Source: an uncultured Oligoflexia bacterium (lineage in GTDB: Bacteria; Bdellovibrionota; Bacteriovoracia; Bacteriovoracales; Bacteriovoracaceae). Taken from it: 12,970 nt of DNA. The stretch spans positions 1-12,970 of the forward strand of contig CATLVA010000009.1 in NCBI GenBank assembly GCA_950060715.1, written 5' to 3'. The notes under the pieces are model-generated. The model had not been told where the DNA came from and did not search any database. It saw only the letters and a list, made by a program, of their open reading frames with translations. A program made the position numbers and the translations under genes. Positions 7,985 to 12,970 of this stretch are shown piece after piece (positions within the stretch are counted from its first letter, which is position 1; every line of letters begins with the position of its first letter).

Positions 7985-9334
7985 TTAATTACAAGGCTTG
8001 ATGTTTTCAAATCTCTCTGTTGTAGGATTACCAAATAGCGTGTAACTCAGATTGATAAAAGTTGTTTTCTCAACATGTGATTGCCAAGGATTAAACTCGA
8101 AAGTAAAAACCTTCGTTCCGATCTCCCTAGTTACAGACACAGGCTTCAATGAGGAATTTAATTTTGTCTCGAAGGTAAAATTAGGAACTTCAATTTTTCT
8201 TGTTCCTCGATTATAAATCGCTCTACCTGTTCGGGTGTAAAACTCTCTAATCCATTTATTGGTATCTACAATACAGCGAGGTTGTTTAATTTTAAGATCA
8301 AAGTTTTTTGTGACTTCGTCTCTAGTGAATTCAAAGTCCCATTTAAAATAATAAAAATTCTTCTCTAGACTCGCTTCAATTTGAGTGCGGTTAGAATGAT
8401 TTAAATTTGTTCCTTTCAGAATATCTGCTCGGTAATTATCAAGCTTAGTCAAAGATAAGTTAGGGCGGCAAGCTTTAGGATCAGAACCAGTCCCTAAAAA
8501 CTCGATACAAGCTAAATTAGTTGCGTGATGGTAATGACTTAACTCTCCTACCAATACATCACTATTAGATAAGAATGCGTATAAACTTCCGCTCATCTCT
8601 TGGCTTAAGAAACCAACCACTTCATTTTGCTTATTTAATAAAGGTGATCCTTGAGCTCCAAGAGTTACTTCACAATCTTGCACCACTTGCATTGGATGAA
8701 AGATATTATCTACAAATGGATTTAAGTATGAACCGTGGTTTCCATTACAATTCGATTTTTTAATTTCAGATTTCTGAGAGTCTTTAAAATCAATTTTCCA
8801 AAGGCTAAGGTTTTCTTGATCTTTCATTCCTTCAAAATTCAAAGGAGCTACATCTCCTTCTACTTCTGAACTCAGGTTAAAAAAGAAATAATCTCCCTGC
8901 CACATCGATGGTTCTAAAAAAGAAATTTTATTATCTGTTTCCAATATTTGGTTACAAGGAATGATATTCGACTTCTCACCTTCAAATACGGCATAAATAC
9001 TTGAACTACATTGAAGGCCTCTAATTCTTAGTGGTCTTGGGATACAACTTGAAGCTGTCATTACTGTATTTTTATTTACGAGAACACCCGTGCAATATGA
9101 AGCTTTATTATCATAGATCACAACAATTTTTGTTAAGTAGTCAGGACAGCTTTCCTCACCACAGCTAAGCTTTTGGTTTTTTACAAAATCGTTTAATTCA
9201 TAGACAGGCCGAGTATTATTCGAACCTCTATCTCCAGAACCACCATCTTTTTTTGTATTTTTGGTGTCCTGTCCACAGGAAGAAATCAGCGTAATAACCG
9301 CCGTAAGTAGTACAATAAATTGAAATTTTCTCAT
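7985..9334 (-). CDS. Lipoprotein with a trypsin-like fold lacking the catalytic His and Ser (pseudoprotease)
   Basis: A 449-residue exported protein. Residues 1-20 form a lipoprotein signal ending in the lipobox ISSC with lipid-accepting C20; a Gly at the next position does not suggest inner-membrane retention. A Gly/Asn/charged linker runs to about 42. From about 50 to 265 the pattern resembles S1 (trypsin-like) peptidases. CTGVLVNKNTVMTASSC at 81-97 aligns with the usual C-G-L-TAAHC segment, but Ser96 replaces the catalytic His. LGAQGSPLL at 225-233 aligns with GDSGGPL, but Gln228 replaces the nucleophile Ser. GDYFFFNL at 147-154 resembles the D-I-A-L segment. Twelve Cys besides C20 suggest disulfides. 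The last ~170 residues are unrecognised. It is probably a binding or scaffold protein rather than a protease; the fold call is mine by pattern. Confidence 0.75.
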   Translation of the reverse strand: MRKFQFIVLLTAVITLISSCGQDTKNTKKDGGSGDRGSNNTRPVYELNDFVKNQKLSCGEESCPDYLTKIVVIYDNKASYCTGVLVNKNTVMTASSCIPRPLRIRGLQCSSSIYAVFEGEKSNIIPCNQILETDNKISFLEPSMWQGDYFFFNLSSEVEGDVAPLNFEGMKDQENLSLWKIDFKDSQKSEIKKSNCNGNHGSYLNPFVDNIFHPMQVVQDCEVTLGAQGSPLLNKQNEVVGFLSQEMSGSLYAFLSNSDVLVGELSHYHHATNLACIEFLGTGSDPKACRPNLSLTKLDNYRADILKGTNLNHSNRTQIEASLEKNFYYFKWDFEFTRDEVTKNFDLKIKQPRCIVDTNKWIREFYTRTGRAIYNRGTRKIEVPNFTFETKLNSSLKPVSVTREIGTKVFTFEFNPWQSHVEKTTFINLSYTLFGNPTTERFENIKPCN

Positions 9335-9350
9335 AAGTGCCTCAAATCAT

Positions 9351-9380
9351 ATTGTAATGATGCCCCCCTGAGAATGTCAA
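9351..9380 (-). promoter_or_regulatory. Sigma70-type promoter of the pseudoprotease lipoprotein gene
   Basis: On the minus strand a perfect TTGACA (9375-9380) and TACAAT (9351-9356, five of six) are separated by 18 nt. The predicted start near 9344 would leave a leader of only about 10 nt, with the GAGG ribosome site (9340-9343) almost at the 5' end. Confidence 0.6.
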
Positions 9381-9401
9381 TTTTGCCTAGTTAAAGATTT
9401 A

Positions 9402-9431
9402 TTGCCCTCAACCGACAAGAGACAGTAAAAT
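9402..9431 (+). promoter_or_regulatory. Possible promoter of the DksA-like gene
   Basis: TTGCCC (9402-9407) and TAAAAT (9426-9431) are separated by 18 nt and would start transcription near 9438, leaving a leader of about 40 nt that ends in an ideal AAGGAG ribosome site (9468-9473) six bases before the ATG. The -35 match is weak and the region is AT-rich, so this is tentative. It lies back to back with the lipoprotein promoter. Confidence 0.35.
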
Positions 9432-9479
9432 AATAACAGTGCAAAGCAAAGTACTCGTTTTTATTATAAGGAGATAGAT

Positions 9480-9851
9480 ATGGACCAGAAAAAGCTGAAG
9501 TATTTCGAAGAAAAGCTACTTAATGCGAGAGCTAAAATTGTAAATAGTGGGATCTTAAATGATCTAGAGGACCTCCATATCAAATCTGACGATCTGGCAG
9601 ACGACGCTGATTTAGCAGCCAATGCTATCAACCAGCAAATATCTTTTAGTATCAGAGAAAAAGAAATGTCTAAACTAAGAAGAATAGATGCTGCACTTGG
9701 AAGAATTGAGGAAGGTACCTACGGACTTTGTATTGAGTCTGGTGAAGAAATTTCTGAAAGAAGACTAGAGGGTCAGCCATGGGCTGAGTACTGCCTTGAA
9801 GTTGCTGAAGAAATGGAAAGAGAAAGCGGTCAACGTTTTAGAAGAGCTTAA
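9480..9851 (+). CDS. DksA/TraR family transcription regulator with degenerate zinc finger
   Basis: DksA-type proteins bind RNA polymerase through the secondary channel and tune initiation, often with ppGpp. This 123-residue protein has a coiled-coil N-terminal half with the acidic tip around 37-47 (DDLADDADLAA). The C-terminal globular part has LRRIDAALGRIEEGTYGLC (66-84) and ERRLEGQPWAEYC (93-105), which match the family closely. The four-Cys zinc site is reduced to two: C84 is followed at the second position by Ser87, and C105 by Val108. Other DksA paralogues with fewer Cys are known to work without zinc (DksA2 of Pseudomonas), so loss of metal binding need not mean loss of function. It is a single gene with a strong AAGGAG ribosome site and its own terminator, divergent from the pseudoprotease lipoprotein. 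Confidence 0.88.
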   Translation: MDQKKLKYFEEKLLNARAKIVNSGILNDLEDLHIKSDDLADDADLAANAINQQISFSIREKEMSKLRRIDAALGRIEEGTYGLCIESGEEISERRLEGQPWAEYCLEVAEEMERESGQRFRRA

Positions 9852-9863
9852 TTATCCTTATAT

Positions 9864-9890
9864 AAGGCCCTCACCCGAGGGCTTTTTTTT
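9864..9890 (+). terminator. Intrinsic terminator of the DksA-like gene
   Basis: Thirteen bases after the stop codon a hairpin forms from GCCCTC (9867-9872) and GAGGGC (9877-9882) with a 4-nt ACCC loop. The stem is extended by A-T and G-T pairs and is followed by eight T (9883-9890). This is a textbook Rho-independent terminator. Confidence 0.92.
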
Positions 9891-9933
9891 ATCCAATATT
9901 TAAACAGTTTTTAGCCTAAGTTCATGGAATAAT

Positions 9934-9955
9934 AGAGAATTTTGTCAAAATCTCT
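9934..9955. repeat. Inverted repeat upstream of the sigma54 promoter (candidate activator site)
   Basis: The arms AGAGA(A)TTTTG and CAAAATCTCT flank a single central T; they pair over 10 positions with one extra A in the left arm. The centre lies about 107 bp upstream of the -24 element. That is the usual distance for the binding site of a bacterial enhancer-binding protein acting on sigma54 polymerase. There is no T-run after it, so it is not a terminator. The role as activator site is inference from position. Confidence 0.4.
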
Positions 9956-10049
9956 GCCTAAAACCGTCTAAAAATTTTACACTTGTGAGGTATTAGACAC
10001 CCTCCCCCACCTAAATGCATGCTAAGGTCCCATTATTACTTGGACGATT

Positions 10050-10066
10050 TTGGCAAGGTCCTTGCT
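10050..10066 (+). promoter_or_regulatory. Sigma54 (RpoN) -24/-12 promoter of the subtilase gene
   Basis: TTGGCAAGGTCCTTGCT matches the sigma54 consensus YTGGCACGRNNNTTGCW with a single mismatch (A for C). The invariant GG (10052-10053) and GC (10064-10065) are separated by exactly 10 nt. Transcription would start near 10077, leaving a ~32-nt leader with an AGGA ribosome site (10097-10100). The core also forms a perfect palindrome, GCAAGG-T-CCTTGC (10053-10065), so a repressor operator is an alternative reading. The rest of the 257-nt non-coding stretch from 9852 holds the DksA terminator and one inverted repeat. Confidence 0.7.
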
Positions 10067-10108
10067 TCTTAAGAATATGAGAAAGTTTAAAAGAATAGGA
10101 CAGACAGT

Positions 10109-11167
10109 ATGCTACAAAACACAATTAAAACATCATTAGCAGTAACGCTTCTTTGCTCAATGAGTTTAGGGTTCGCACAACCATCTAAGAAGCCAGCATT
10201 TGCAGAAGATCTAGTTAAATCAAGATTTGCAAGCTGGGGAGTTGATCCAAGCTACAAGAAAAGCTCAATCAACTTATTAGAGTCTTGGAAAAATTTTACT
10301 CAAAAGAAAGATGTAACTGTAGCTGTTGTTGATACAGGAATTCAATTCAATCACCCATTCTTAAAAGAAAATCTTATACCTGGAAAAGGGACACTATCTG
10401 AGAAAAACTTTGGTGTAGACTTCTCAACTCCTTCTCCAACAATGTCTCCAAAAGATAGTCACGGACATGGAACTCACGTAGCTGGAATCGTAAAAAGTGT
10501 ATTTCCAAACGTTAAAATCATGGCCTTAAAATACTATAATCCACATGCATCTGGGCAAGCTAACCTTAACTCTACTATTAAAGCGTTAAAGTATGCTGTT
10601 GACCAAAATGTAGACATCATCAATTACTCAGGTGGAGGACCAGAGCCTTCAGCACAAGAAAAGAAGATTCTTGAAGAAGCAGAAAGAAAAGGTATCTTAA
10701 TTATCGCAGCAGCAGGTAATGAGAAATCTGATATCGATAAAAAGCAAAATGCTTACTACCCTGCAAGTTATGGTCTTTCGAATATCATCACGGTAGCAGC
10801 TCATGATGAATTCAATAAAATCATTGCTTCATCTAATTTTGGTAAAAAATCAGTAGATATCGCAGCTCCAGGTTTCAGAATCCGTTCAGCGGTACCAGGA
10901 AATGGAGCAGGATTAATGACAGGAACAAGCCAAGCAACAGCTTTCGTATCAGGTGTAGCAGCGCTAGTTAAGTCAAACTATCCAAAACTTAACTACCAAC
11001 AAATCAAAAATATCATCCTTAGCTCTTCAGTGAAGATCCAAACGCTTAAAGGTAAAATCCTTGGTGGTGGTAAACTTGACGCAGCTCGAGCACTTGAAGT
11101 AGCAGGATATGTAAACGAGCGACTATATCCATCAGCAAATGGAAGAACAGTTGCTAGAAAAAAGTAA
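10109..11167 (+). CDS. Secreted subtilisin-family (S8) serine protease
   Basis: The 352-residue protein has a signal peptide of about 23 residues (MLQNTIKTSLAVTLLCSMSL, then GFA before the likely cut) and a catalytic domain from about 65 to 335. The triad is complete: D75 in VAVVDTGIQFNHP, H120 in DSHGHGTHVAG, and S274 in TGTSQATAFVSG. The oxyanion-hole Asn is N204 in AAAGNE. The Ser box reads GTSQATA instead of the commoner GTSMATP. Only about 40 residues separate the signal peptide from the catalytic core, too few for a full inhibitor propeptide, so maturation may be unusual. The C-terminal tail is short and basic. Ala codons are mostly GCA. An AGGA ribosome site lies 8 nt before the ATG. 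It is probably transcribed alone from a sigma54 promoter and ends at a hairpin overlapping lnt. The target protein is unknown. Confidence 0.94.
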   Translation: MLQNTIKTSLAVTLLCSMSLGFAQPSKKPAFAEDLVKSRFASWGVDPSYKKSSINLLESWKNFTQKKDVTVAVVDTGIQFNHPFLKENLIPGKGTLSEKNFGVDFSTPSPTMSPKDSHGHGTHVAGIVKSVFPNVKIMALKYYNPHASGQANLNSTIKALKYAVDQNVDIINYSGGGPEPSAQEKKILEEAERKGILIIAAAGNEKSDIDKKQNAYYPASYGLSNIITVAAHDEFNKIIASSNFGKKSVDIAAPGFRIRSAVPGNGAGLMTGTSQATAFVSGVAALVKSNYPKLNYQQIKNIILSSSVKIQTLKGKILGGGKLDAARALEVAGYVNERLYPSANGRTVARKK

Positions 11168-11196
11168 TTAATATTTAGTAAACTCTGACATAAGAT
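11168..11196 (+). promoter_or_regulatory. Possible lnt promoter giving a leaderless transcript
   Basis: TTAATA (11168-11173) and TAAGAT (11191-11196), four of six matches each, are 17 nt apart. The expected start is near 11203, which is the A of the lnt ATG. Such a transcript would lack the left arm of the terminator hairpin and so would escape it. Both boxes are weak and the sequence is AT-rich; the placement, not the match, makes it worth listing. Confidence 0.3.
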
Positions 11197-11237
11197 AAGC
11201 GTATGGAAAAATTTAAACCATACGCTTTTTTATTTTT
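11197..11237 (+). terminator. Intrinsic terminator of the subtilase gene, overlapping the lnt start codon
   Basis: AAGCGTATGG (11197-11206) and CCATACGCTT (11218-11227) form a perfect 10-bp stem with an 11-nt AT-only loop, followed by TTTTATTTTT (11228-11237). It begins 29 nt after the subtilase stop. The lnt ATG (11203-11205) is inside the left arm, so the hairpin covers the first codons of lnt. Confidence 0.8.
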
Positions 11238-12834
11238 GGCCGCCCTGATTTACACTCAAGGCTTTCCCAATCACTTGGGAATCATTTTTCCACTAGGCCC
11301 AATCATTGCCACCGCCATTTTATTTCATTTTTTGATCAAGGCTTCAGGTCTTAAAAAAAGACTATGGCTATACCTTTTTTATAATACCGTAATCAATATC
11401 CATAGCTTTTCCTGGATCACTAAGACGCTACAGGAATTTGGGCAATTGCCTTTTATGGTAGCTGCTATTGCAAACTCTTTATATGCGCTGGTTTTCAATC
11501 CACATATTTGGGTGCTGATCTTTCTCTATACTTGGCTTGAGAAAAAATATGAAATTGAACCTAAGAAGGTCTTCTACTCAGGATTTAGTTCGGTTTATTT
11601 CGCACTCGTTTTAACTTTGATCGAATTCTATCTTCCACAACAGTTTCCAGTACTCATTGGACAGCCTTGGATTATTTTTGGAAACTACTTAGGAATGGCT
11701 GCCGTAACTGGAATGGTGGGCTTTTCATTTTTCTCATACTTAGTGGTCGCTGAAATTCTTAATTTTAAGAATCATAAAAAAGTCTCAATTGTAAACATCA
11801 TTGCTGTTTTTGGCTTTGTAGGTGCGAACTTCTATTTCTCTCATCAAAAAGAAGCTAAGATTTCAGAAATAGCGAAAGACTCTAAAAAGACCTATCAAGT
11901 AAGACTTGTTCAGGCCAATATCAGTAATTTTCTAAAAATGGATTCTGAAAAAGGTGAATTTCATTCGGTCAACTCGGTACTAGAGCGCTATGAAAATTTG
12001 AGTTTAGAAAAATCAGAGAGAAAATTAGACCTTGTGGTCTGGCCTGAGACTGCTTACCCATACCCTCTCTATACTAGCCCAGCAAATATTATGGCCACGC
12101 AAGTTCCTACCATCTTCACCAAAATTGCTTATGAAATGAACTCTGCTGTTCTTTTTGGCGGTTATGATCATTTTAAAAATAGTGATGATGGCAGCTATTA
12201 TAAAACGGAATACAATGCGGCTTTATTTGTGAATACCCTGGGACAACTTGAGAAAGTCTATCACAAGCATATCTTGATTCCATTTGGAGAGACACTTCCT
12301 TTTGGACCACTTAACAAAATGATCAGCCAGTATGTTCCTGAAGTGGCTTTTTTCAGAGAAGGAACGGCTAAACCGCTTTTTGAAACTGAAAACGGACTGC
12401 GGTTTATAGCCACCATTTGTTATGAAAAACTTCGTCCGGAGTTTCTACGTGAATACCTAAATTCGAATAAAAAGCTACCTCATGTCATGATTAACTTAAC
12501 TAACGACTCTTGGTATGGCGACACTTTAGAGCCTGAACTTCATTTGTTTCTTGCTCGTTGGAGAAGTGCTGAGTTTGCGATTCCAACTCTTCGCTCGACT
12601 AATACAGGCGTGTCGGTATTTATTGACCGTTATGGTCGTGAAAAGAAGCGACTTGGCTATAACAAAACAGGAAACCTAGACGTCACTTTAGATACAAAAG
12701 ACCTTGCTCAACTTGAGCCAAGTTTCTATCAAAAAAATGGAATTAGAACTTTATTGGTACTGATTTTCGGTCTCTTTATTTTTCAAGGAATACTGCTAAA
12801 ATATAGACATGTTAAAACTTCTCATAAGTCTTAG
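11203..12834 (+). CDS. lnt: Apolipoprotein N-acyltransferase Lnt
   Basis: Lnt adds the third acyl chain to the N-terminal Cys of lipoproteins in the inner membrane, as required for sorting to the outer membrane in Gram-negative bacteria. The 543-residue protein has several hydrophobic segments in its first ~210 residues and a nitrilase-like periplasmic domain from about 230 to 500. The catalytic residues are E282 (LVVWPETAYP), K355 (YHKHILIPFGE) and C406 (ATICYEKLRPEF). NLTNDSWYGD at 431-440 is also conserved, and a final membrane segment lies at about 515-532. The ATG is supported by the typical N-terminal membrane helix and by an in-frame stop at 11191-11193. No clear ribosome site precedes it, and it lies inside a terminator hairpin. 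Its 3' end overlaps the next lipoprotein gene by 26 nt. Confidence 0.96.
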   Translation: MEKFKPYAFLFLAALIYTQGFPNHLGIIFPLGPIIATAILFHFLIKASGLKKRLWLYLFYNTVINIHSFSWITKTLQEFGQLPFMVAAIANSLYALVFNPHIWVLIFLYTWLEKKYEIEPKKVFYSGFSSVYFALVLTLIEFYLPQQFPVLIGQPWIIFGNYLGMAAVTGMVGFSFFSYLVVAEILNFKNHKKVSIVNIIAVFGFVGANFYFSHQKEAKISEIAKDSKKTYQVRLVQANISNFLKMDSEKGEFHSVNSVLERYENLSLEKSERKLDLVVWPETAYPYPLYTSPANIMATQVPTIFTKIAYEMNSAVLFGGYDHFKNSDDGSYYKTEYNAALFVNTLGQLEKVYHKHILIPFGETLPFGPLNKMISQYVPEVAFFREGTAKPLFETENGLRFIATICYEKLRPEFLREYLNSNKKLPHVMINLTNDSWYGDTLEPELHLFLARWRSAEFAIPTLRSTNTGVSVFIDRYGREKKRLGYNKTGNLDVTLDTKDLAQLEPSFYQKNGIRTLLVLIFGLFIFQGILLKYRHVKTSHKS

Positions 12835-12970
12835 TCTTTTTCTAAGCTCGTGCGCAAGCTACGAAAAATATCGTCAAATTACCGAGGAATTAGATATTCC
12901 TTCCCAAGTTTATAAAGCTGATTTCAATCAAACTTGGCAGGCCGTACTACAAGTTATGAAACGCTTTGAT
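12809..12970 (+). CDS. Lipoprotein, 3' end cut by the window
   Basis: An ATG at 12809 opens a frame that stays open for 54 codons to the window end. The product begins MLKLLISLSLFLSSC, a short lipoprotein signal with lipobox LSSC and lipid-accepting C15, followed by ASYEKYRQITEELD. The last part, FNQTWQAVLQVMKRFD, resembles the amphipathic start of a folded domain seen in several periplasmic lipoproteins, but I do not recognise the family. The gene overlaps the 3' end of lnt by 26 nt in another frame, which suggests translational coupling to the enzyme that would complete its own lipidation. Being cut off, its full length and function are unknown. Confidence 0.75.
   Translation, partial: MLKLLISLSLFLSSCASYEKYRQITEELDIPSQVYKADFNQTWQAVLQVMKRFD

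Noticed and set aside
7960..8000. Bidirectional terminator between the convergent mltG and lipoprotein genes
   Set aside because: Only one base separates the stop codons and I find no stem with a T-run in the adjoining sequence.
10024..10061. Repeated AAGGTCC at 10024-10030 and 10055-10061, 31 bp apart, as possible tandem binding sites
   Set aside because: Seven bases only, and the second copy is part of the sigma54 element; not enough to call a site.
1..12970. Mobile element, prophage, CRISPR array or defence island
   Set aside because: No transposase, integrase, direct-repeat array or foreign-looking gene cluster is visible; the genes are largely core functions.

Overview
This is a stretch of AT-rich bacterial chromosome made up mostly of core genes. 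I see no tRNA, rRNA, CRISPR array, insertion sequence or phage gene. The best guess at source is a Gram-negative bacterium of the Bdellovibrionota/Bacteriovoracia type or a related former deltaproteobacterial line. Three things support this: the low GC content, a DksA-like protein with a degraded zinc finger, and secreted or lipid-anchored protease-fold proteins beside Lnt and MltG (which point to an outer membrane). The assignment is inference from gene content only.

Left part (1-6334): the 3' end of an unrecognised gene (2-421, +) converges on a tightly packed minus-strand operon. Read in transcription order it is rho, a DUF1385 membrane protein, prfA, prmC, murA and a HIT-family hydrolase. 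Gaps are 2, 2, 3 and 8 nt, then a 1-nt TAATG overlap. A strong sigma70-like promoter (TTGACA-16-TATTAT) lies ahead of rho, and the rho leader contains a 49-nt stretch with 13 C and no G that looks like a Rho loading site. The operon therefore joins transcription termination (Rho), translation termination (RF1 and the enzyme that methylates it) and the first committed step of peptidoglycan synthesis.

Middle (6485-9851): ruvX and mltG run on the plus strand. They converge, with a 1-nt gap, on a minus-strand lipoprotein that has a trypsin-like fold but has lost its catalytic His and Ser. Divergent from that lipoprotein is a DksA/TraR-family gene, which ends in a clear intrinsic terminator.

Right part (9852-12970): a 257-nt non-coding stretch carries a near-consensus sigma54 (-24/-12) promoter and a distal inverted repeat. 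It leads into a secreted subtilisin-family protease. The protease terminator hairpin overlaps the start codon of the next gene, lnt (apolipoprotein N-acyltransferase). lnt in turn overlaps by 26 nt a new lipoprotein gene that runs off the window.

The shared theme is envelope biology: MurA and MltG act on peptidoglycan, Lnt matures lipoproteins, two lipoproteins are encoded, and one protease is exported. The features most worth a second look are regulatory: the terminator/start-codon overlap at lnt, the sigma54 control of the protease, and the G-free leader of rho. No wholly new defence or mobile system is visible.
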